A DNA stretch of 33,744 bases from Rhizophagus sp. LPA8_4_AMF. Its lineage: Eukaryota > Glomeromycota > Glomeromycetes > Glomerales > Glomeraceae. A program made the translations under genes and the position numbers. Positions 22,927-33,309 of this stretch are shown in pieces (position 1 is the first letter of the stretch; the number at the start of each line of letters is the position of its first letter). The notes under the pieces are model-generated. The model saw only the letters and a program-made list of their open reading frames with translations, was not told the origin of the DNA and made no database searches. The stretch is from contig JADRCO010000441.1 of the NCBI GenBank assembly GCA_021464525.1, forward strand, positions 1-33,744, read 5' to 3'.

Positions 22927-25900
22927 TTAAGGTTCTTCTAATCGAGATCTAGCCTATTATTATAAGTTAAGAAGAATTGTTTAATAATAATATAAATTTA
23001 TAATTCATGCTTATATACTTACAAGTTTCTTTGCCATTCCATAATATGTGTTCTGTCCATCGTCTAAAAGACTGTGACTTTGCGAAGCTCCAAGTCCAAC
23101 TCCTGCTGTATAAATCTCTGGTTGGATTGGATCAACTATGCCATTTTTATTTTTACCCAAACCTTCTCCTGCCTTCCATCCCATATTTTGTAATAAACGA
23201 TTTCCAATATTATCTTCTCCAATTCCATATTTTGTGGGTTGCTCAAATGTTTCTTCAACTGAATTAGACGAACCAGACGTAGCAGGTGGTACGGGCCTCC
23301 TCGGCTGACCATGAATTTTTCTTCTTTGTGCAGCTCTATTATTATATTTTGTCTAAGCGATAAAAAAAGGTAGACTTAAAAAACCTTTCATGTTTGTAAA
23401 TAGTATATAGTTTTTTATACCTGAGATTTTTCATCATTTTGTAATCCATATGCTCGTTTCATACGAATAGTTTGTACCAAATGTTCATTCTCCAAATTCG
23501 ACTTCAGATATTACGAAATATATATAAAAATAGTAATTAATGTCTACGAATTAAGGATAATGAAATTCAAATAAAGCATACCTTATGTAAATCTGACATT
23601 TGTTCATGTTTCTGAAGTTCAGTAAAATCTACAAATTGTCGTTGACATAATAGGCATGCATTTAACGTATAATCGAAAAGACCGTCATCACTTAATTCAG
23701 GCTGTATATTGTATTATTAAAATAGTACATTTTAATAACCAGGAAAACAACACCACAGTTTACTTTTTATATACCTGATTTGTATGTAATTCTTCCTTCC
23801 TTTCATTCCATTTTTGCAATTGTTCATGAACCTTTATATTAAATTTGACGTATATACATAAGAACTTCAATCAATTACATCATAACTACGCATTTTATAT
23901 TTACCTTCTTTTTTCCAATTGGCTTGTTTAACTTCTTTTTCTTTTCTTTAGCTAAATAAAAGAAAATTAATATGTAAATATAAAGCAATAAAATTGGATT
24001 ATATTTTAAAAAGATGAAAATTCTGTACAAAAAACTAACCTCCTTTCAAAGGATCCTTAGACATTGATATCGATACTTCATGTAAGACTTCGTTTTCTTC
24101 AATTGTTTCCGAATCGTGACCACTGGGAGAACCAATTATTATTAACAAATAATAAGACAAGTGCGGTATGACCGAGAGGGGGAACGGTAAAAACGTGGCG
24201 AAGAGATAAGAAACAAGGTGGAACAATTGAGTTAACAAAAGCTACGGAAATATAAGTTTTCTCGATGCTCTGCTTCATTCATATTATTCTCGGTTATAAA
24301 CTAACGTTTCTGGTGATAAAGAATCTCTTGAGATACTTGAATTAAATTGATTGATTTGTTGTGAAGTTACTTGCTGTTCGTGATTTATGGTCTCCCGCGG
24401 AGAATGGCTTCCTGAAGGCTGCTCGTGAGTCAAATCATCCCCTGCAGATAGCATATTTTTGTCACCAGAAAATTGTTGGCCTTCAACTTCTTGAGACTCA
24501 ATTTCAGGAGTTGTTGAATTGGTAAACATTTCTTTATCTAGACAAATAGAATAATAAATTCATAATGAAAAAAAAAATAAAAAAAAAAATAACAAATAAT
24601 AAATTAATCTTACTCGTAGATTGGTTTGTGTCAACTTTTTGTTCAATTTCAAGATCGGAATAAAATGCACTAAGCTCAGAATCCTGATTTTTCTTTGGAG
24701 AAGAATTTGACTTATTATGATTATTTGAAGTTGAAACCATATCAGAAACTGAAAAGATAGATTTAGTTTCGGCTTTTCCGGTAGATGTCAAAACCGCGCC
24801 CATGTCTGAATAGAAAGCATTCAATTCATCTTCAACATTTACTAAATTTTTTTTTTAAAAAAAAAAATTATTTTTTCTTGGAGTTTAAAAAAATCAAATA
24901 ACAGCTGCATCAGAAAGAACAAAACGAATTCTGTTAAAGAAGTATATAAATCGCACATTTTGTATCAGGAACAGCAACTGATTCTTTTGACTCTTCTGCT
25001 AGGCTCTCTTTTCGATTTTTACTTTCAGCCTCGTATACAGAAGCCGAATTTGTAGACGATGAAGTTATATTGGGCTCAATTTGGGCCGAATGTTGTGATC
25101 CGCCATATTCAACTGCATATGCTTTTTGATCCCAATACGACATGGCAATTCCATCATCTCCCCAAATAGTCCACTCAGTTGTAGCATAAGCCGGTATAAA
25201 ACTTCCGGGGTGAGCAAACGTTATACTAACAATTCGTGAGTCAACTACAAATCCTCCCGGATAATATTGAGGATCATTAAAAATTGACAAGGCATATGAA
25301 GATGTCTAACGATACGATTCAGCAGTTAGTAATATTTTTCGTATCATGTTTTAAAAAAAAAAGAAAGAAAGAAAATAATAATAATAATTTGTTTTCTTAA
25401 ATAAAAATTAAGTAACCTGAATATCATGATAATCTAAAAATGCAAAACCCCATGACATCCTAGAAGCTCGATCTTTAATCAACAAAACCCTCCTTAAAGT
25501 TGCCAACTGACTTATAGTGGCATAAAGGGTCTCTTCGGTAGTTAAAGGATCTAATCCACGGACTAATAAGATATGATGTGGAACTTGTCCTAAATCATTT
25601 TCTCCATCATTAAAGAACGAATTGGTAGGTGCCAGATGTAGTGAACCAGACACCATGGATTCTGCATCGCCAAATATAATTAAAGATAATGTGAGAAACC
25701 ATACAAATAATAATATATATGGGATTCTGGAGCAAGTCGTTTATAATTTAAATAGTACGACTTGATGTCCAAAAGGACTCTGTGGTATTCTCCACAATCT
25801 AATCACACCTTTCTTCGAATGATGACATTGATGGCAACTCTCGCGTTTTTTGTAATTGAGAAAACCGCACTAATCGAAAAAATTTTTATTAAATTAGAAA

Positions 25901-26846
25901 AATCATGATTTCAAATTATCTAAACTTATCTCATACATACATTCTTGCAAGCCCAACCTTCATCCTCCGCGGATGCGCTATTACTGTATTCAACACGAAC
26001 ACGAATATCCTCCATCATGATAAAAGGGTGATTGGCTTCTACGAATTGTCTTGCATGCTCAACGCTCGTAAATTTAACAAAGGCAAATCTGCGTGAATCT
26101 CCTATTAATAAAATTCAAAGTTTATATTTATTACAAACCACAGAAATTCTCTCTTTATTTCATAACATTTATACGCTCCAATATAAGTGTTAAAGATAAA
26201 CCTGTGCGGCGATCCCTAATTAAACGTATATTCTCAATACTAGCGTGCAAGTTATCAAGTGTTTGTTGAATCTAAATTTAAACAAACAATGGTTATATAC
26301 CTATATTTATATATATATATTGGGGGAAATTTATAATATAAGAATTCAACACAAGAAAAAAAGTGAAACGAACGTCATTTTCGGTAGCTGCAAGTGGCAA
26401 CCCTTGTAGAATAACATGATTATTGGGTTCACCAAGATTTCGTTCCCTCCAACGTCCCTAATTTTTGTCAAAAAGCATTTATTTAACAGTTTTGCAATAC
26501 ACAAAAAAAAATTAACATATAAATCTATTTAAACCTCTGGAGCTCTCTCTCTTTCATGCCTAGTTTTCCTTCTTTTACTGTTTTCCTCACGATCGTCATA
26601 ATGAAACTTATTTCCCCAAGAGCGTACACCAATATCATCTGGTCTACCTCTTTGAAGGAAATCTTCTCTCCAATCCTCCTGCCTATTTATTCCGCCAACT
26701 GCCCTATAACGATCTACACTACGTGATCTACTACGAGACCTACGACGTCGATAATATCTGTTGTCTTCACGGTATTCACGTTCACGATTATCTCTGCCAT
26801 AGTCTGGGCGGTATGTTTGATTACGGCTGTAACGAAAATCCGACAT
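22927..26846 (-). CDS. RBM5/RBM10-type splicing factor (RRM, RanBP2-ZnF, RRM, C2H2, G-patch)
   Basis: Nuclear RNA-binding protein of the RBM5/RBM10 family, which joins early spliceosomes and affects splice-site choice. The start at 26,846 opens an RS/RD-rich N-terminus (YYRRRRSRSRSRSVDRYRAV). RRM1 follows (NNHVILQGLPLAATENDV, then RRFAFVKFTSVEHARQFVEA, about 25,970-26,450). Next is a RanBP2 zinc finger (WACKN|CGFLNY, then SCHQCHH, about 25,825-25,935) split by an intron. RRM2 is HHILLVRGLDPLTTEETL (25,415-25,600) with its end at 25,200-25,290. Low-complexity acidic linkers with a repeated AFYSDM/L motif follow (24,290-24,830). A C2H2 finger CLLCQRQFVDFTELQKHEQM lies at 23,600-23,680, and a G-patch (IGNRLLQNMGWKAGEGLGKN) at 23,130-23,220. 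The last exon, 22,927-22,953, gives ARSRLEEP and TAA. I could not find the OCRE domain seen in animal RBM5/RBM10. Some boundaries (25,681-25,800 and 24,126-24,300) are unresolved. Confidence 0.88.
25733..25764 (-). other. Hairpin over a candidate splice donor of the RBM5-like gene
   Basis: On the transcript strand CAAGTCGT and ACGACTTG form a perfect 8-bp stem around a 16-nt loop. A candidate donor (CAA|GTCGTA, 25,761) sits inside the stem, just after the RanBP2 zinc-finger exon. The phase of the next exon fits better with an upstream donor (AAAG|GTGTGA), in which case the hairpin lies wholly inside the intron. Either way it could influence splicing. Confidence 0.5.
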
Positions 26847-27024
26847 TTAAGATGTAAAAAAGCAAAACCTGGTGTTTCAAAATGAAGTAAATGAAGTTTA
26901 TTCAAAACTTTTTTGCCAATCAGATCAACCGTTGCGTAACGGTCCGATATTTACCGGTATTTTACAATTAAAATCAGATGACATTAACTTGGTGCATCAC
27001 TTTCTTTTATTCGGTTTTATATAA
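26847..27024. promoter_or_regulatory. Divergent promoter between RBM5-like and SLU7 genes
   Basis: The two start codons are 178 bp apart on opposite strands. The spacer has a CCAAT box (GCCAATCAG, 26,915-26,923) and next to it an inverted repeat ACCGTT-gcgt-AACGGT (26,928-26,943), followed by TACCGGTA (about 26,952-26,959). These are candidate shared control sites. Confidence 0.55.
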
Positions 27025-28956
27025 ATGTCTTCAATTTCTTTTACTTCAAGTAAGCTTCCATATAGATCCGCTGCTAATGCGCATAAGAAATTTGGGATTA
27101 TTTACTAACCTACTAACCACCAATTTTGATATTTAGGTAATAAACTTAGTCGTGAAGATTATCGCCGTCAAAAAGATCTTGAAGCCGCAAGAAAAGCTGG
27201 TACAGCTCCCGCAGAACAGGATGAAGAAGGAAAAGACATTAATCCTCATATACCACAATATATTGCAAAAGCACCATGGTATCTTGATACGGGCCGGCCT
27301 TCTTTAAAGCATCAAAGAGTTCAAGAAAAGGAAGAGCAAATAATAAATGATAAATGGTATGCTCGTGGAATTCGTGCTGGACCTGCAGCTACTAAATTTC
27401 GTAAGGGAGCTTGTGAAAATTGTGGTGCAATGACACACAAAACAAAAGATTGTATGGATAGACCAAGGAAAACTGGTGCGAAATGGAGTGGTAAAGATAT
27501 AAAAGCTGATGAAATCATTCAAGAAATTGAATTAGATTATGATTCCAAAAGAGATCGGTGGAATGGTTATGACCCTTCAGAGCATGCTAAAATTTATGAA
27601 GAATATGAGAAGATTGAAGAAGCTCGTCGCAAAATGAAAGCTAGCGAGCTTGATAAGCAAAGTACTACAGAATTAGTAAAGAAAACTGGTGAACGAACTG
27701 CTGGAGAATTTTCCAGTGAAGATGAAGAGGATGATGAAGATAAATACGCCGAAAGATCAGATATGCCGGGTCAAAAAGTTAATACAAAAACAAGAACGAC
27801 TATCAGAAATTTGAGAATTCGTGAGGATACTGCTAAATATTTAAGAAATTTGGATATTAATTCCGCATATTACGATCCCAAAACTCGTTCCATGCGTGAT
27901 AATCCTAATAAAGAGGTGGATGAGACTGAAGCATATTACACAGGGGATAACTTTGTCAGGTATACGGGAGATGCCCCTAAAATGGCCAATCTTCAACTCT
28001 TTGCTTGGCAGGCATACGATAAAGGTACAGATGTACATTTACAAGCCAATCCTACTCAAGGTGAACTTTTGCACCGGGAATATCTTCAGAAAAAGGATAA
28101 ACTCAAAGACACAAGCAAAGATTCAATATTGGCCAAATATGGTGGTGAAGAACATTTGGATGCTCCTCCCAAAGAGTTACTCTTGGCCCAAACAGAGACG
28201 TACGTAGAATATTCGAGGACTGGTAGAGTGATAAAAGGTCAAGAGAGAGCCAAGGCCAAGTCTAAATACGAAGAAGATGGTAAGAAGTAGATTTAGCACT
28301 TTTAATGTTTAACAAATTATTAACATATTACATTTATTTTATTTAACCAGTGTACATAAATAACCACGTTTCAGTTTGGGGATCATATTGGGCTGATGGA
28401 CAGTGGGGATACAAATGTTGTCGTTCTTTTATCAAAAATTCGTATTGTACTGGTTTAATTGGCATTGAAGTAACAAATTCGTCAAATCCATTGGCGAGTT
28501 CTAGCATAATATCAACCGGTAATGAAGAGCTATCGTCTACAAAGAAAACTCTTGTTGAGTTACACAATGAAAATATGAAAAAATCTAAATCCAAGAACAT
28601 GGACGAAGATGTTAATAAACATCTTAAACGTAAGGATCTCGGAGAAGGAGAAATTAAATTAGATTCAAAGAAGCTAAAGAAAGCGCTAGAAAATGAAGAA
28701 AAACGTTATAAATTAAAAAATAATGAAGTAGAAATGGATGATCGAAAACGTCCATATAATAGTGCATATATGGGCAAAAAGAATTCTATGGAGGCTGAAG
28801 TTACTGAAGAAGACTTGGAAGCGTATAGGCTTAAAAAACAATCGTAAGTTTATAAAATCAAAATACTTTATTCCATTCTGAATATTTTACTGATTACTAA
28901 TTTATTTTAGGCATGAGGATCCTATGGCGAATTATGTTGATGATGATGATTTATAA
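27025..28956 (+). CDS. SLU7: Pre-mRNA splicing factor SLU7
   Basis: SLU7 acts in the second catalytic step of pre-mRNA splicing and in selecting the 3' splice site. Four exons keep frame: 27,025-27,049, 27,137-28,279, 28,351-28,843 and 28,911-28,956, for 568 residues. The first exon is only 25 nt (MSSISFTS). Family hallmarks follow: [20 protein letters not shown], a CCHC zinc knuckle [18 protein letters not shown] (about residues 104-121), the DRWNGYDP motif, then [16 protein letters not shown]. The Slu7-specific [20 protein letters not shown] begins just after intron 2. The C-terminus is Lys-rich (nuclear localisation) and ends [12 protein letters not shown]. An acidic patch ([16 protein letters not shown]) lies in exon 2. 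It shares a 178-bp promoter region with the RBM5-like gene and ends 93 bp from the convergent phosducin-like gene. Confidence 0.96.
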
Positions 28957-29049
28957 TAATAACATTTAATATTACAATAAAGACATTAAACCATTTAAAA
29001 ATATTATATTAATAAATAAATAATTGCACCGAAAAAAAAGAATTAAAAA

Positions 29050-30135
29050 CTATTCATCATCATCATCCAAAATTCGAGATGTTTTATAATCTTCTAAATA
29101 TAAATCATCAATATCTTCGTTTTTATTAATTGCTCCATATCTTTAAAAAAGAAACCCATTAATTAGACAGACATACACTTATTTATAAATGTAAAATAAA
29201 TATGTTACGTACTTGATCAAAACTTCCTCTACAGTATCTGAATCAAAATTTATTTCGCCAATTTGTTCAGTTATTTTAACCAAATTAGCAATTAATTCAC
29301 CATTTTTATAAACTAATAAAGCCGGTAAACCAACTGGATCAAATTCTAAATCACTTGCAAGAATTCTGAGAAATTTAGCTTTAACAAATTTTCGAGCCAA
29401 GTAAATTAAACATTCATTCAATAGCCTACATTGTGGAATTGACTGTATTAAACATTAATAACTGATAAGTAGTTAGCAAATTTTCCATTATAGTTGTACC
29501 ATTAATTTATTAATAAAAAAAACTTACGTTTTCATATAAATGCACAATAACACAAACATTTGATGGTTCATTATCAATAGCTTTAACATATTGATTTGCC
29601 GAAATTTCTTTTAAACTGCCAAATCTTTTTTTTGATAAATTAGTTGTAACTGTACCCTTTATTTCTTTTAATCTTTGTTCTCTATATTTGTTTAAAATTT
29701 GGTTTTCTTCTTCATCAGAACTAATATTTTCAAAATCTTTTAATAGTTCCTCTTCTTGAGCTTTTAATTCTTGATCTTCCCGATATGTTGTAGTCGTAAA
29801 AGCTTTTGACAAAATACGTTCATTATGTGCAAGTATTGCGGCAGTTTTTTTTTGTTGTTCTTGTTGTTTATGATACTTATGATCCGCCAAGACACCTTTA
29901 GGACCTGTTTGTGGACCACCATGTTGCGGTGGTGCTACTGTATTATTTTGTGTAGAGGCTTCCTAGTTAATCAAAAATATATTAGTTAATTAACGGTGAA
30001 ACTGAGAAAGAGTTTGTAAAATATTATTACTTCATTTGATTCGCCTTCGGAATCGTCTGAAGCATGATCAGATCTTGCCGGTTCTTGTTCGTCATCAAGA
30101 TTAGAGTTTGATAAACTCTCAACTAACGCGTCCAT
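29050..30135 (-). CDS. Phosducin-like protein
   Basis: Phosducin-family protein with a thioredoxin-like fold. Family members help CCT chaperonin fold G-protein beta-gamma subunits and some bind G-beta directly; cytosolic. Four exons keep frame: 30,031-30,135, 29,528-29,962, 29,213-29,442 and 29,050-29,140, giving 286 residues. The start at 30,135 opens an acidic tail (SDHASDDSEGESNE). Next comes the family motif TGPKGVLADHKYHK, then an acidic/charged helical region (EEELLKDFENISSDEEE). The thioredoxin-like domain follows: GSLKEISANQYVKAIDNEP, CVIVHLYENSIPQC (across intron 2), ILASDLEFDPVGLPALLVYK and GELIANLVKITEQIG. The C-terminus is DDLYLEDYKTSRILDDDDE. It resembles fungal PhLP1/BDM-1-type proteins more than the shorter PhLP2/3 types, though the subfamily is not certain. 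No CxxC redox pair is seen, as expected. Confidence 0.9.
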
Positions 30136-30365
30136 TGAAAAAAACTAAAAAGTCAACCCGAAAATATTTATTTAGTTATTTACCCTTTCGATCTGCATTA
30201 AGGTCACGTTCAACATTTGAGTACAAGATTTTGGTAGCTTTAATTTTAATTGGTGATCGACGTCAAAAAAAAATTTACATAGAACCTATAGTCAATCTTA
30301 CATTTTACTTGGATCTATAAAGTCTATAAAGTCAATCTTTCGTACTTTGTCTTATTAAGAAAAAA
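30136..30365. promoter_or_regulatory. Divergent promoter between phosducin-like and ACP genes
   Basis: The start codons are 230 bp apart. The spacer holds an inverted CCAAT (ATTGG, 30,249-30,253) followed by GATCGACGTC, whose GACGTC resembles a CREB/ATF-type core. A poly-A/T stretch lies just before the ACP start. Confidence 0.4.
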
Positions 30366-30857
30366 ATGAATAGATTTGTGCCTAAATCATTTTTTCGCCT
30401 TAAACCAGCAGGTTTTTCTATTTTTCAACACAGAAATTATATTAGACCTACATTATCATTACTATCTTCACCAAATAATATACTCTCTAAATCGAAATTT
30501 ATTGTTACTTCTCAGCAAAGATATTATTCTGCTGAGGGTCTTTCTCGTCAAAATATCGAATCTAGAATTATTGATATTGTTAAAGCCTTTGACAAAGTCG
30601 ATGAAACAAAGGTATTAAATTTATTAAATTCATTTACTCAATATCATTCAGAAAATAATCAATAAGCTATTTGATTCAAGGTAAATTCTGAAGCACGATT
30701 TGCTGATGATCTTGGATTAGATAGTCTAGACACTGTTGAAGTTGTTATGAATATTGAGGAGGATTTTTCTATTGAAATTCCTGATAAAGAGGCTGATGAA
30801 ATTAGATCAATTAAAGATGCTGTAGATTACATTGCTAAACGTGAAGATGCTCATTAA
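30366..30857 (+). CDS. Mitochondrial acyl carrier protein
   Basis: Carries acyl chains on a 4'-phosphopantetheine arm in mitochondrial type II fatty-acid synthesis (lipoic acid precursor). In fungi it is also an accessory subunit of complex I and a partner of LYR proteins. Two exons, 30,366-30,611 and 30,681-30,857, join in frame across a 69-nt intron, giving 140 residues. The first about 55 residues are basic and Ser-rich ([20 protein letters not shown]), typical of a matrix presequence, with a likely cleavage region near QQRYYSAEG. The ACP domain has [16 protein letters not shown], then [20 protein letters not shown], with the Ser of DSLD as the prosthetic-group site, then [19 protein letters not shown]. 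It is divergent from the phosducin-like gene. It looks complete. Confidence 0.95.
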
Positions 30858-30942
30858 TAAATTATTATATTATTATTAATTTCTTTTCATACAAATTAGT
30901 CTTAAAAATTATATCTATGCTATCAGGCTATCAGAGTGAGTA

Positions 30943-30985
30943 ATTTAGCACTAATTTTAGCACTAATTTCAGCACTAATTTTAAC
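30943..30985. repeat. Short tandem repeat, about 12-bp unit
   Basis: A unit like TTTTAGCACTAA is repeated about three times with small differences (TTTAGCACTAA, TTTTAGCACTAA, TTTCAGCACTAA) just downstream of the ACP stop, probably in its 3' untranslated region or flank. Confidence 0.7.
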
Positions 30986-31599
30986 AGAAAACTTTTTTTT
31001 TTTAAAAAAAAGACGCGTAACTAACTTTATTATTATATAAATCCCTATAAAATACAAAATATAAATACTTTAGTATTACTCATCCAAAATTCAGATGCGT
31101 TTTTAAAATAAATAAATAATAAAATAAAAGAAATGATTCAATATTGGGCAGTCAAATGATCATAAATCTTCTTTGACTTGTAAACCCATTTAAACACTAT
31201 TTTTTGATATTTGATACACGCATGGCATCATTAATTCGATCAATTCAAATGTATCGATTATCGGTACATTGTTAATTTGTATATATCATGTGTAATTTAT
31301 ATTGTAGATCAATTTATTATAAAACTAGGTATAAAATTCGCATTATTATTATAAAAGCGATAGATTTAACCAATATTTATTAGTATTTATAAAATGATCC
31401 AATGTAATTTGTTTTAGCTATTAAAATGTGATTTTAAAACTTTAAGTCTTAATTTCGTAATAAACTTGTTTCATTTGGATCAATAGAAATAACATGAATA
31501 TTCAAAATACCAAATTATCTAGTTTTTTTCAATTGGATCTGTTTTTGGTTCATCAAATATATTTGATTTTATTATGGATATGATATCAGTTAACCCTCC
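30986..31599. other. AT-rich spacer downstream of ACP
   Basis: No gene or RNA is recognised. It probably runs into the 3' flank of the transposon remnant on the minus strand. Confidence 0.4.
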
Positions 31600-32885
31600 A
31601 TTAATTTGAAAACAATCATTGATATGAAGGAATTCTTCCACATCTATATGGAAGTTGATTGATCAGTTCTTGTAATTCTATTTCATTGTAAACTACTTGA
31701 TAATCTTGATCTTCATTTTCTTCATCATCTTCCAACAGTTAACAAAATTGCTTGCTGAATTTACTAAAAGAAATAGCATTCCAAATATTTATAGGAGTAA
31801 CTCCTTTGTTTAATTCTTGAGAGATTTCATATATTTCAATTCTGTTCTAACGATCAATTTTCAGTACTTGTGCCTAAATTATTAAAAAAGTTCATAATTT
31901 TACTATATATAAGTTAATAATTCAATATCAACTTACCTTAAAAGATTTAATAATTCCAGCATCGCAAAGCTGTAAATATGCTGTAATGTTTGGTGACAGA
32001 AAATGTACAGTCACATTTGTTAATCACATTTTCATCAATAACATATATGGGAATATTATTAACAAGTAATAGAATTTTGCGATTTTTGTAATCACATTCG
32101 TTTATCCAATTTTGTAAGGTAATCATTCCATATATTCAGGAAGTTGAGTTCCAATAATATTCTACCAATAAATCAACTTTTTTTTTCATGTAATGCTTGA
32201 GGATTTTAATAGGCATAGATAAAAAGTGGGTTCATTTTTTTTGCACCAGTCACATTGCATATGAGAAGTAGTATAACTTATTTTTTATATTTTTTATTTT
32301 CAGAAAAAAGATCTTGAACTAACGTTTTTAAAGGTTTAAGATCCTAAAAATGAAAAAAATTATGTTGTTCAAAATTATTTAAAATATTTAGCTTTCCTGT
32401 TTCATCATTTAAATCATAATTTTATAATCCTTTCTTCGTCTAATATTTTCAGAGGTGCACTATTTGCTTCATTTCACTTAACATGCTCTTTTAAATTATA
32501 ATGTGTTTTAAATTTATTCATCCACCCATTAGAAGCTGGAACTTAATAATTTTAAATTGCTGTGCAAAACTTAGCTTTTTCACATAAAATATTACCATTA
32601 ATTATAAGATTTGCAAAAAGTGCGTTTGTAAATTTACAATAAAAGGGCCTCTTCAACTTGAGAAAAATGAATCTGCTTTTCTATTTGTTTATTCAACTTT
32701 CTTTAATAAGAAGCCACCTCTTTGTTTAAAAAAAAAATATCAGAAACAGGATTTTGTTCAATACTATACAAGTTGGCAATTTCTGTATAGGTATGTAATG
32801 TTTTTTTAAATCTAACCAGAATTGGCACTTTTGCGCAAATCTCTTACTTGGTATAGAGGGTTTTTTGTTGGATTTTCTTTTTCCT
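31600..32885 (-). pseudogene. Decayed pogo/Tigger-type DDE transposase
   Basis: Minus-strand frames carry fragments of a pogo-group (CENP-B/jerky-like) transposase in the expected order. Near 32,730-32,870 is the N-terminal helix-turn-helix (KRFAQKCQFW, then TEIANLYSIEQNPVSDIF). At 32,430-32,700 there are CENPB-type pieces (IHFSQVEEALL, NGWMNKF-like). Around 32,300-32,350 is a linker (DLKPLKTLVQDLFSENKK). At 31,940-32,105 is the DDE core (DYKNRKILLLVNN, VIDENVINKCDCTFSV, then a frameshifted remnant of an LQPCDAGII-type motif). Near 31,690-31,850 there is an acidic C-terminus (EDDEENEDQDYQVVYNEIEL). The expected DNAP catalytic Asp reads Asn, and there are many stops and frameshifts, so the protein is dead. 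At about 1.3 kb it is shorter than a full element, so internal sequence is probably lost. Confidence 0.72.
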
Positions 32886-33003
32886 TTATATTTTATAAAC
32901 TATTTGATAGTTTCTTATTAATTTACATGATGTAAAAAAGTTAAATATAATATATAATGTAACCTGAATATTGGTACAATACAAGGGTAAAGAATAAATA
33001 TCA

Positions 33004-33138
33004 TTATCCAGTATCACGTGATTTTTATAATTAAAAATAGTTATAATAAATTGTGTATCAGGCAAAAATTGTGTATCAGACATTTAAATCATATATCAAG
33101 CACTTGTATCAGGCAATAAATCACATGATACTGGATAA
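33004..33138. repeat. Inverted repeat pair with 21-bp arms
   Basis: Arms at 33,004-33,024 and 33,118-33,138 are reverse complements with one mismatch; the core of the left arm is TATCCAGTATCACGTGATTT. The 93-bp interior carries repeats of TGTATCAGGCAA. It resembles a small non-autonomous transposon (MITE) or a foldback element. A link to the neighbouring pogo remnant is possible but not shown. Confidence 0.65.
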
Positions 33139-33143
33139 ATCAC

Positions 33144-33309
33144 TTATTCAGCACTTCGAGCCAAATAACTAACGCTACCTAAAGGTAGCTTATTATATTG
33201 GGAATCAAATTTGATCATTTATCTCGAGCTCCTGTGGAGCCTAGGATCAATCAATCAAATTCGATTTATCCAATATAACAGTTATTCAGCACTTCGTGCC
33301 AAATAACTA
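33144..33309. repeat. Composite palindromic element flanked by 28-bp direct repeats
   Basis: A 28-bp sequence occurs at 33,144-33,171 and 33,282-33,309 with one mismatch; each copy is itself nearly palindromic around CAGCACTTCG(A/T)GCC. Between them lie a short palindrome GCTACCTAAAGGTAGC (33,174-33,189) and an imperfect inverted repeat of about 27-30 bp (33,193-33,219 and 33,249-33,278). The centre reads GAGCTCCTGTGGAGCCTAGG. There is no coding sequence. It looks like a folded non-autonomous repeat. Confidence 0.65.

Noticed and set aside
28343..28600. 85-codon minus-strand open frame
   Set aside because: Antisense to the SLU7 exon encoding the conserved [15 protein letters not shown] motif.
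32886..33083. 65-codon minus-strand open frame next to the pogo remnant
   Set aside because: Overlaps the inverted-repeat element and shows no transposase motif.
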